Assembly (NCBI GenBank): GCA_015680685.1
Contig: MNCI01015611.1
Span: forward strand, 254,901 to 318,900
Source: Gnetum montanum
Lineage: Eukaryota; Streptophyta; Gnetopsida; Gnetales; Gnetaceae
Direction: 5' to 3'
DNA: 64,000 bases
In this document: in pieces, positions 1 through 10,099 of the stretch
Position numbering within the stretch: the stretch's first letter is position 1
How the letters are laid out: every line of letters begins with the position of its first letter
Program-made: the position numbers and the translations under genes
Notes under the pieces: generated by a model
What the model saw: only the letters and a program-made list of their open reading frames with translations
What the model was told of the DNA's origin: nothing
Database searches by the model: none

Positions 1-980
1 AGTGTGATCAATTCCTTTTGTAATCTTTGACGTTTGCTTTTAGCATGTTACATCCTACTTTCTACCATGACTAGCCTATCCTTTGTTGAAATTTATTCTA
101 ATTGAACTACAGTTATATCACTAGGGATATTGAAGAGTTTTGCATGACTTGTCCTATCTATAGTAGTCTTTTGAGTATATCTTCATGCTATGCTAGGACC
201 ATTAACATTTTGGTTATAGTCTTTACATCTTTTTATTCCAATAATATTGGCTAGTAGCATATTTAGGATATTAAAGGATTTTTTAATGTGATCTATGATG
301 ACCTTTGTTGCTCCTGTTGCATTCTAATTGTGCATCACCAATATTGCGGCTCATTTTCGTGTTTCTAGCATTACTTAGAAGGACACAATGTTTCCCAAAA
401 TCTATTGTGTTTAATCTTTGTCTTCTTCTACCTACAATGAGACTTGATTACTTGGGGGTCCTATTGATATGAAAGGCTTGCTGGGGTTGTCTCATACTTT
501 GCATGTGCATTGGATTTTATGGCTTTCCCAACTTATGGTTTTAGCAATCTATTAAAAATGAATCATCAAGGATTTATAATCTTGTTATACTAGTGGAGCA
601 CTTTGCCTTGGTCTATTAGTAACTAGTGTTGATCCACTGGGTCCTGCTTATTCCATTTCCTTAGTTGGGATGTTTCTTACTAATGTAGATCCTGCTACTC
701 CCTCCATGCTTACTAGATTCTCCACATGATCCTTCTTTGGTGGCACTTTTTTGGATATTTTACCATATGAAACATTTTGAGCTTTGTGGAAAACATCATT
801 AGTATAGCCCAAAATTACTATTTTTTAGCACTATCTTCTAATAAGACAAGGAAATGGTAGAGTAAGGTTCCCTATTTTCTTCTCCTCAAAATCCTCTTTG
901 TATTTCCAAAAACAATAGATAAGTAATATTGGCATGGAATTTCCCCATCAAGATGGTGCTTCCTCTAGCTGCATAGGTGG
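1..980 (-). pseudogene. ORF3 of M1, middle portion (continues from 14047, runs off the edge)
   Basis: This stretch reads on the minus strand and continues the ORF3 that starts at 14732, after the A insertion. It aligns base for base with 49540-50515 of M2. Readable patches include the equivalent of the M2 segment at 50266-50490, with the motif LPFPCLI followed by a Lys/Arg-rich Leu-Cys-Lys patch; element B has a clear relative of this patch near 23100. No known domain is recognised. Numerous stops and frameshifts mean it cannot be translated. The rest of the coding region should lie left of position 1. Confidence 0.7.
976..980. repeat. Left target-site duplication of element A (GGTGG)
   Basis: GGTGG precedes the A 5' LTR and AGTGG (14047-14051) follows the 3' LTR. 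The uninterrupted M2 copy has a single ATAGGTGGAAATT at this place near 50510, so this is the 5-bp duplication with one later transition. Confidence 0.85.
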
Positions 981-1869
981 TGATGAAGTTTCTTTGGTCA
1001 GCTACGTTGATGGATGCCGTCAACATGACCTTATCGATAGGATCCCATCGATGTAGGTTTTCCACATTAACATAAAATTGTCAATGTGGCACCTTTATAG
1101 GTTTATAAATATAGCACCCTAGCCATGTTAATAGAGGAAAGAAGTTCAATTGCTGGTAGCATTCTTGTAGTTTGTTTTTGTAAGAGATAGAAAAATTTTC
1201 TAAGTGTTTGCAGCAAGAGCTAAGTAGTATATAGATCTTTATTCAAGCATTGTTGTACCTGAGTACTGTAGTATGTGTAGCAACAAAGATAAGATTTTTG
1301 ATAAACCTTGTAGCACTTGGACTAGCTTAATGATTTATTTATACATTTATTATTTTCATTAATTAAGCAATTAATTAAGCTAGAGTGATTAAGACTTTAA
1401 GTAATTAATTAACCTAAATAGATTAGCACATATAAGTACAACCACTTCAAGAATACATATAACACTTGGTAATCCTAGTAGTGCTTAACGCTTGGTTGTT
1501 CAGTAGTGTTGTACATGTTTAGGATGTGTATAGAAAGTGGGACCAAATGCTTATGTTAGGATAGCTAGTTAGTTATTAATTATCAATTAAATTAGTTGAA
1601 TTAGTTAATCAATTTATTCTCAATCTATTACCAACCTTAGGTAAAAAAAATTATAAAATAATAAAAGTCATGTACCTCAATTGCACTTAACCATACAACT
1701 AAGTTCACAAGTGTAGTTGGGAAGATAATGATCGTTCCACAATTACACTAACCTTCTAGATTGAATCCTGTGTACGAGAACACTAGAAATGCATGGAATT
1801 CGACCATATCCCATGTGAATGCCTTAGTGATTCCTATGGTTGGATGAAGGGGTATCTCGCCCATCATCA
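981..1869 (+). repeat. 5' LTR of element A
   Basis: It pairs with 13172-14046. The ends are TGATGA and TCATCA, an inverted 6-bp terminus shared by all Athila-like LTRs here. U3 holds CATCGATGGGATCCC-like palindromes upstream of a TATA box. R/U5 holds a TTAATTAA-rich stretch near 1360-1420 and a conserved TGGTAATCC(T/C)AGTAG motif. Confidence 0.92.
1104..1111 (+). promoter_or_regulatory. LTR TATA box, element A 5' LTR
   Basis: TATAAATA lies about 120 bp into the LTR, just after the palindrome cluster. It is conserved at 13297-13304 in the 3' LTR and at the same place in the LTRs of F and B. Confidence 0.75.
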
Positions 1870-1888
1870 TTGATGCCATTACCAGAGA
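1870..1888 (+). other. Primer-binding site, tRNA-Asp type, element A
   Basis: TTGATGCCATTACCAGAGA directly follows the LTR end. It matches the canonical tRNA-Asp primer site TGGCGCCGTTGCCGGGGA, known from Athila/Tat elements, mostly through G-to-A and C-to-T changes. The F copy (36133) is closer to the canonical form. Confidence 0.8.
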
Positions 1889-2028
1889 TTTTTAGCTGGT
1901 ACCATGCACTATTAATCTAGGATTAGTGAAAATTACTCAACATTGTTGAAACAAACTCTACAAAGTTAAATCATAATAATTAATCAAAACTATACTACAA
2001 GCACACTAAGAAATTGTTTCTAACAAAA

Positions 2029-4500
2029 ATGTCTTCTTATTCTCATATGAAAGATGAGTTTGTATGCAATTTCACTTACATCCTCCATCAAGATGAAAAA
2101 ATGCGATGGCGAGACATGAAGGGGAAAGTTGTATGTCCACTTGATTAATCTGTTTCCAAAATGCTACTTCAAACTCTTACAAGGTTGGGCATTGAGGAGC
2201 TTCATAGAGAGTACATTGTGGAAGATCATGACTTCTAGGACTACCATCCCACTAAGACATAATGCAAATGAGATTAGCAATAAGAAAAGTGTGGTGAAGC
2301 CATGAAGGGAAAATGGTTTGTAATCCCTTGTTCCCGCTAAATCAAAAGGATAATGAGGAACCTCTTTTTGAGGGTTCTCAACATAAAAACTCTCCACCTA
2401 TTAACTTTGGTGAAGGAAAGTTGAACCCAAATTAATGATCAACAATTTGGAATATAGTAATAGTGAGTTCCATGGTTGTGGGTACTCTAAGAAAGGGAGT
2501 CAAAGTAGGAACTTGAACAAGAATATTGATGATCACTCTAAGGGTTGTGGTTGTGACAACTGAGAGGAATTGATAGACACCACAATGATGATAGTCCTCC
2601 TCCCTCTTTGTCATTTTCATTTGGATTAGCTTCCTCCTCTAAATTTGAAAAGAACCATAGGTGGTAGGACAACAATGATAATCACAAGGACCATCATGAA
2701 AAAAGGAATGGTAGAGGAAATTATAGGTGTTATTGAGATCATGATAATGAACCTTTGCTAACCACTTGAAATATGCTCAACATCACAAAGGCTGTTAGAA
2801 TTCCTACCAGGCATGTGAAAAATAGTCGAATCAAGCAACTAGACATGAATAATATTCCTAGATTTAAGGGGGGATATAACTCAGATCCTCACATGCATCT
2901 ACAAGCCTTTCATGATGCCTATGTCTTACAAAATATTGAAAATGATTGGCTCAAGCTATTCTCCAAAACACTCATAAAGGAAGCAAAAGCTTGGTATCAA
3001 TCTTTGGAACCAAAATCAATTTGTAAATGCAGCACAATGCTAGAACTATTTAATGATAAGTATCAGACGTACTCCAGAGTGTCAAACCTAGAAAGGTAAA
3101 TCCAAGGCTAGAAATAAGAAATACATGAACCTTTGGATGCTAACATGGGTAAATATTATTCATTATTATGCCAATGCCTTGCCAATGATTACTCTCAATG
3201 GGAACAACTTCACCACATCATAGATGGGCTTTGTTTAGAAACACGAAGGATCCTTGGGGTTTATGCCCAAGGAATACTGTTAGAATTAAGAGCCCATTAG
3301 ATACAAAGGTTAATTAAGTGAGTAGCAAAAGAAGAAAAAGAGTTGACGAAATAAGAAAGTGCAGAAGAATATAATAGGGATCCTTCCATTAGAAAGAAGG
3401 AGGTCCACTTTTGTGATAGTGAGGAGGAGTCACTTCTTGATGAGGTGGTGCAATGAAAAACCTTGCTGATCTAAAAATTTGTCTAAAATTTTAGCCAAGG
3501 TAGATAAAATGTGGGATTCATTATATGAAACATTCCAAATTACCCTAAAACTCGTAGAAGAATAAAGAGAGTAGAGTAGTGATTGTGACCATAGCAAGTG
3601 AAAAGTAGTTGAACATGCCTATCAAAGGGACAAGGGAAAAGCTGCTATAGTAGAAGAAGTTGTGGAGACTAAATCAAATGATGGTGGTGGATGTGACATC
3701 TGCCACTATGAACATCTTATGGGATGCTACCCTATTATGTCACACTTACATGAATCTTGGGTGTATGCTCTAAATCCATGATTTTCAAAAAGGAAAACAC
3801 CAATAAGATTACCTTATCCTCAAGGCAATCCCAGGAAATTTTACTAGCAGCAACCTTATTATCCAAGTGGAATTCCACCACAACCATATGAGCAGTATCA
3901 ATAGTGGAAAAAACCACAATCATGGGGGATGCCACCACCATGGTAGCAATACCCTTACAGGTAGCTAGATTTATATGGGTACTATGTTCAACAACCCTTA
4001 TCTCCATGTGAATCTTCCAATCACATTTGTTCTTTTCAGCATCACTACCACCCTCCTAAATATTACCAAACCCATTTTCAAACTCCTAAAGGGAATACCA
4101 TATTCTATCCATATCCTCATGTGTTTGCATTTGTTCCTCCACCCTCAACATAGCTACCACCTACTCCATCTATGCAAGGTGAGCTTTCAGCTCAACTGTA
4201 ACAACATAAGGCTACAAGGGCCATTAATCTACAACAGGTTAATCAACTGATTGGTTTGGAACCTACATCTCACAAAAAACCATTATTCCAATCCAATAGT
4301 CCTCATAAGTCCTCACAAACTCATGTAGTTGGTCACCCTACTCCTTCCTCATCCTCTACAAATCATCAAATCAAGAGCCCTTCAAACCAAATGCCTTCCA
4401 AGATTTGCATTGTTATGGTAACTCATGTCATATCTGATTGGATTTGGATTGGCAACCTTCCAAAAAGAGTAGCCAATTCTAGAAATCCCCTTATCTATTT
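2029..4500 (+). pseudogene. gag: gag of element A (capsid/nucleocapsid), degenerate
   Basis: Gag would form the cytoplasmic particle that packages element RNA. The start chosen is ATG at 2029 (MSSYSHMKDEF), matched by MSSSHK in F and MSLSHG in B. The best block is 2773-3099: NNIPRFKGGYNSDP, then LQAFHDAY, AKAWYQSLEP and LELFNDKYQTYS, the usual retrotransposon gag pattern. Around 3120-3330 the LETRRILGVYAQG region follows out of frame. At 3692-3727 lies a compact zinc-knuckle-like CX2CX3HX3C (CDICHYEHLMGC). A Pro/Tyr/Gln-rich tail follows. Many TAG/TAA codons replace CAG/CAA. There is no intact ORF above 127 codons. Confidence 0.85.
3692..3727 (+). other. Cys/His motif CX2CX3HX3C in gag of A
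   Basis: CDICHYEHLMGC followed by Pro-Ile-Met. It is one or two residues shorter than the standard CX2CX4HX4C knuckle. The same place in M1 (30916-30954), M2 (63459-63494), B (about 19209-19245) and F (about 38012-38060) carries the same motif with single losses. Confidence 0.65.
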
Positions 4501-7500
4501 GCAAATTGTTGAGAATGAACCATGCAAACCTCTTCTAGATTTAGGTGCTAATATGAATCTAATTTCCCATGAGATGTATACTACTTGGAACCTACCACCT
4601 CTCAAGAAGAGCAATATTAGATTAGAATTGGTAGACTAGTCCATCACTATTCCATTAGAACTAGTAGAAAATATTGTGAACACTATTTATGGATGGTTTT
4701 ATCCTATTGATTTCCTAGTAATCAAATTTGAGAACTGCATGGAGGATTTTCCGATCATTATGGGAAGGACATGGCTAAGTACTGTTAATGTAATAATAGA
4801 CATAAAAGATCTTTTCTTGGAAATTTTCAAGGAAAATGCATTTAGAAAGATCAAGAAGAAATGAGTTCCATGCATTGCATACAATGATACAAGGTGCAAC
4901 TACAAGCAGAAACTACAATTCATGAAAAGAGCATCCATTTCTATATGCAGGTAGTGTGCAAATGAGGTAAATATTCAAAGGTTCCTATATGTAGCAGCCA
5001 CAAAATAAGAGGGTACCTAGTGGCTAATAGCTGATTTTGAGACCAACACAATTTGCATGAAATTGATTAAGAGCCTAACATGTGCCTATGTTGTAGGCAT
5101 GGATGAATTGAAGGAAGTTCACCACCAACTCTTTGATGAAAAACATAATGATACATATTGGGGAGAGTTGGAAATCACTAAAAATTTCAAACAAGAGAAT
5201 CTAGAGTTAAAAACTCTAATTGTTAGCTTGGAATATGCATTTCTAAAAAATGGAAAGTTGGTTATAATCAATGATAAACTTACTTCTAAATAAAAACAGA
5301 AACTATTGAAAGTGGTTAATAGATGGCTAACAACCTTTGCTTGATCATATCCTAAACTCACTAGGATTGAACCATGAATATGCCAACATTGTATCTATAC
5401 TGATTCAACCATGAAGCCAAGGAAGTAGCCACAACAACGATTAAACCCCAAATTAAAGCAATGTCAATCCACATGTGATTTGGCCAAAGAAAGGTGGCAA
5501 GTGGTGGGTTTGTAGTAATTTTAGGTTGTTGAACATGGTAATATTCAAAGATCATTTTCCATTGCCATTTTTCGATCAAGTATTGGACACCATTTTATGG
5601 ACATTACTATTATAGATTTTGGGATGGTTATATTGGCTATAACCAAATTAAGATTGGATTAGAGGATTAAGCCAAAACCAAATTCATGAGTCCTTGGGGG
5701 ACTTTTTCATATTGAAAGTTGCCATTTGATCTATACAATGCTCCTACCACATTCCAATGCTTACTCTTGAGCATCTTTTAGTTGTAAATTGGTAGTGGTC
5801 TAGAAGTCTTCATGGATGACTTTTTCACTTATGACACTACATTTCAGCAAGCCTTACATGACTTTGAGCAAGTATTAAAAAGATGTATGGAGACAAACTT
5901 GTGGCTCAATTAGTAAAAAATCCATCTAATGATCCAAGAGGACATAGTCTTGAGGCATAGAATTCACAAGAAGGGATTGAGGTAGACCTTGAAAAGATAA
6001 GGGTCATCCAAGGAATAACTCGTCAACCAGAAATAGTTAAAGATGTCTAGTCATTCCTTGGACACATTGGTTACTACCAGTGATTTATAGATAATTTCTC
6101 TAAGATTGAAAAATCATTAGTTGAGCTAACAAAGAAAGATGCTTCAATTTTTTGGATCAAGAAATGTGAAAATGCTTTCCAACAACTAAAGGAAAAACTC
6201 ATAGAAACTATATTTCTATGAGTGCCAAACTAGTCCAGACCATTTCATATCATGACAGATGCATCAAATTATGTCTTGAAAGCCATGTTGATGTAGTTGG
6301 ATAATTAGACATGTCCATATTACATCCATTGCACAAGTCGAACCATTGTAAGTGCATAGCTTAATTACACCACAAATGGTAGTGGTGTATGCTTTGGAAA
6401 AGTTTAGGTAATATGTGCTTGGGTATAAAGTATTTGTGCACACTAACCATAGTGCCATTTGCTTCCTAATGAACAAGCAAATGGTGAGCCCCCATGTTAT
6501 ACAATGGTTGATTATCTTGTAGGAATTTGATCTTACAATGGTAAATTAAAAAGAGACTAAGAATTGGTTGTTGACCATCTCTCTTGGTTAAGATGGGATA
6601 AAAAAGAGAAGGAGATCCCACTCTTTGATCAATTTCTTGATGGACTCCTCCTTGCTAGAGAAATTAATGACCAAATACCTACATAATCAAAATGGTATGA
6701 TGGCATCCTTAGTTATATTCTCACTCAGGAGATGTCACCAGATCTAGATCATAGGAAGAAATAATAGTTTCTTTATTAGGCTAAGCACTTCATGAAAATT
6801 AATGGACACCTTTACAAGGTGTGTGTTAATGGCCTAGTTCATTGGTATGTCCCTGATACTGATCAATTGCAAATTCTCCAAGATGATCATGAGGGCCCTT
6901 GTGAAGGCCACTATGTAAGGAGATCCATGACCATTAAAATCCTAATGTTAGGGTACTATTGGCCAATAATCTTTAGGGATGCCCACCAATTTTTCTGATC
7001 TTATGAACATTGTAAATGAGATGGTGGGATGACCATGTGAATGGAGGGATCTCAATAGTGGATCCAACCACTAGAACCCTTTACATATGGGGCATAGACT
7101 TCATGGATCCCATCACATCCATGTCCAATGGAAAGGCATAAATTATGATCACCATTGACTACTATACTAAATGGGTAGAAGAAGCAACTATCATCAACTA
7201 TACATCATCCACTACTGCTTGATTTTTCAACAGCACATTATAAATATGTTTAGGATGTCATGTGCATTAATTTTTGACAATGGAACCCATTTCACAAGCA
7301 TCACTTTTTTCAAGCTCATGCGATGCTTAGAGGTTGAACATAAATTCACAACACCTTACCATCCCTAAGCTAATGGTCAATCAAAGGTTACTAATAGGAA
7401 GGTTACAATGAGCTTAACAGGAACTATTAGCAAATATAGGAGAGAGTGGAGCACAAAACTCAACGATGCCCTATGGGCCTACCGCTCAACATGGAAACTC

Positions 7501-8040
7501 CCTATAGTTTATTCTTCCTATGAGTTTGTGTACAAGAAACTATGAACACTTCCTATTTAATTCAAGCTTTTTACACTTTCAATAGCATGTGACCTAAATC
7601 TTGGCCTAAGTCAAGTACAAAAAGAATGATTGATAAACTGTAACGTGCTAGATGAAAATCGATTAGTATCCCTGTCCTTGAATGAAGTGCACAAGGCATT
7701 CAGCAAGCAACAACATGAACTAAGAATAAGGAAAGTAAAATTTCAACTTGGAGATAAGGTCCTCTACTAGAACCCCATACATTTTTTACAATGAACTAAA
7801 TTTCAAACATTGTTGGAGGGGCCTTATAAAATTGATGAAACCTTTCCTTTCGGGGCCATGATAATCTACAAACCTAAGATTCCAAAGAAAAAATAGTTGG
7901 TCAACATTCAAAAAATAAAACCTTTTCACAAGCCTAAGCAAGCTAGTGCAATGAATACCTCATCGAATAAACAACCTTGCTTAATCTTTTGGATCTCCTC
8001 CTTCCAAGTCAATCATGGGGGAGATGGCCATCTATGCTAA
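4501..8040 (+). pseudogene. pol: pol of element A: protease, RT, RNase H, integrase
   Basis: This is the polyprotein for maturation, reverse transcription and integration. Protease: active-site DLGA with the Asp codon at 4538-4540, then IIMGRTWLS near 4756-4782. RT: the first fingers region is shortened by about 75 bp near 5460 compared with F; catalytic FMDDF at 5809-5823. RNase H: TDAS at 6255, then HTNHS at 6442-6453, where the family's catalytic Asp is Asn. Integrase: zinc-binding domain 6792-7020 (HEGPCEGHY, YYWPIIFRDAHQF), core DFMD (Asp 7097-7099), FDNGTHF (Asp 7276-7278), and NGQSKVTNR, where Lys (7384-7386) replaces the catalytic Glu. The C-terminal LGDKVLY region is near 7745. The likely native stop is TAA 8038-8040. 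Stops and shifts are frequent. Confidence 0.88.
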
Positions 8041-8806
8041 CCATTTATGCAGCTCCTTAGTATTTCTATTTTTCTTTTACACTTTGTTTATTTTACACTT
8101 TTTTGTTTTATTATTTTTCCTATTTCACATAATTTTTTATTTTACACCATTGTTGGTATGTTTGATTTTTCTTGAATATTTTATAATTTCTTGTATAATT
8201 TCCTTTGTTTTGGGTGTGATTTTCTAAATTTCTAGTAATAAAGTACTATGTGTCAACGACATAATAGTGTTGTAGCTATTGTTAATGGTGGTTTGTACTT
8301 ATTATTTTTGATTACTAATGTTTAGTTTCTATTTTTAAATTTTTGTCCCGATCACTAAGATATGGTTTCTTTTTCATGGAATAAGTAGTGAGTCCACAAC
8401 ATCCACCCATTCACAAACTCTATGATTTTTCTTGTTTTGGAAGTATGAAGTCCCTTTTCATTAAGTAAAACTATAATGAACTTGTGACCTTGGTAGTTTC
8501 CAAACTTGAAAAGGATTCAAGGGTTTGAACAAGGTGTGACTTCAAGGGGACTCAATACTCTTTATACCCTTCTACTTACTTGGGTGCATGAGTCTTTTCA
8601 TGGATTTCTTACCTTTCTCTATTGACCAATAACAAGAAGTTGAATAAGTCTTTGCATGGTGTGGTTCCCATCTAATAAGAAAAAACATAAAAAAAAATAA
8701 AAAAAATGAAAAAATGATGAAGAACAAAAAAAATGTGATGATGGGAATTCAAAGCACATTCCTTAGATAGAATAATGGGCTATGAGCACTGGTTATGGGA
8801 CTAGAA

Positions 8807-8825
8807 AGATATGTTACCCATGTCT
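8807..8825 (+). other. Conserved UUACC-loop hairpin, element A
   Basis: AGATATG, loop TTACC, CATGTCT: a 7-bp stem with one G-U pair if transcribed. The F copy is a perfect 7-bp stem. Related copies occur in B (two), M1 (two clear) and M2 (three). Confidence 0.6.
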
Positions 8826-9590
8826 GAAGGTCCTCTCTAACTAAGGTCCTTTCTCACTTCTTGCTTCTCTTTTCTTCTCTATATGGAATGGTGATTGATC
8901 TATGGGAGCACTCTTGTTTCTCAAGTGGATGGAATGATCTTAGAGTGATAATGCAAAGTCACTAAATGTGGTTGGTTTTGGTCTAGACTAAGGATGGATT
9001 TTATTAGGTCATTTAACCACGAAATTTAGGAGGGAGTTTTTGTGATCTTAATTGGGAACTCCATTTCACTTTCTCTCTCATCCATCCATGCTTTCCATAA
9101 CTCACCTCACTACCAATGTTCATGTCCTTGTTCAATGTATTGGTTTGTCATGCTTGAATTCTTAGGTAGATTCTTTCAGGTTTTGATCCTTAACTTTCAT
9201 AACCATTAATCACCTATGGGGCCCATAGACTCCTTAGGTTGAAGTTATGTAAGGGTAAAAAGGGCATGTTCCTAGTATGAGGAGGACCCACTTGCATATC
9301 TCTTAGTTGGGTTAGTTAAGTATCTCATCCTTAGACATTTCCACAATCCAAACCTTTGTATGCCCCATTTGATGCATCCAATTGTGTGCTCCTTAAGGAA
9401 ATTTCTTCAATGAACACATTCTCCATCCAATTTTTTCAATTTTTGAGCTTTCAACAACCCTCTTCAATGATTCCATCAAATTCTTGTCTTTTATGGGACT
9501 CCATGGATCCCACTTTCATAAAAAGCCTCCATGTATTTTTTTTTTGAGAAATTCAAGTTAAAAAATTTTGTTTACACCCTTTGTAAATAG

Positions 9591-9672
9591 GTACTTTTCG
9601 ATGGATCCCCTATGTATACTAGACCTTTTATATGGGACCATGTTGAAGTAGCAGAAAAATAGTATATATATA
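9591..9672 (+). promoter_or_regulatory. Internal LTR-like promoter candidate before ORF3, element A
   Basis: GATGGATCCCC and TATATGGGACCAT lie just upstream of TATATATA (9663-9670), about 430 bp before the ORF3 start. The arrangement copies that of the LTR U3. F, B, M1 and M2 have an equivalent module at the same place. Function is inferred, not shown. Confidence 0.45.
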
Positions 9673-10099
9673 CATGTTTAAACTTTAGATGCTAGAGGAG
9701 TTTTTGTAGTTTTTAGAGCCTAGAACTTTCCAGAAGCCATATCTTCCTAACAATTTGTCCAAAGCACTCTATTTTTTAAACCTGTAGCTACTAAAGGTAA
9801 GCTTTTAGTCATGGGGGCAATAAACTTAAAGTTTTTGATGGAAAATTTTTCTATATGTTTCTAACTCCCACAAAGGTTTAACAAAGAAACTAACATGAAA
9901 ACATCAAATTAAAAAAGTTAAACCCTTCCAGCTAGCTCTGGTAACACTTTAAACTTAAAAATTATTATAATAATAATTAAATAATCAATCTACCATGGTC
10001 CAAGATTAGCTTAAGTGTAACTAACTAATGAGGTGAGGTATCAAAACATTATAAGTTACACATTATAAATACTAATCCTTGGATGTGTTGTGACCATAG

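Larger units (their letters stand above)
8041..10099 (+). other. pol-ORF3 spacer of element A
   Basis: No coding gene is seen in about 2.06 kb. It starts with a T-rich tract (8055-8225) and an A-rich patch (8680-8735), then holds the conserved hairpin at 8807-8825, a second conserved block at about 9215-9300 (GGGGCCCATAGACTCCTTAG, then TTATGTAAGGG), and the palindrome/TATA module at 9591-9672. F has the same order over 42130-44144, and B, M1 and M2 keep the main blocks despite strong divergence. Confidence 0.75.

Noticed and set aside
2164-2620. Minus-strand open frames of 77 and 62 codons opposite A gag
   Set aside because: They are shadows of the gag region; the plus-strand reading matches F and B gag starts.
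3735-4007. 90-codon minus-strand frame in A
   Set aside because: It is opposite the Pro/Tyr/Gln-rich tail of gag and not kept in F.
8015-8227. A 70-codon, very hydrophobic open frame just after pol of A, in the env position
   Set aside because: It lies in a T-rich tract where any frame gives Phe/Leu/Ile. The F counterpart shares the first ~20 codons only because the end of pol overlaps there, then stops early. No relative in B or M.
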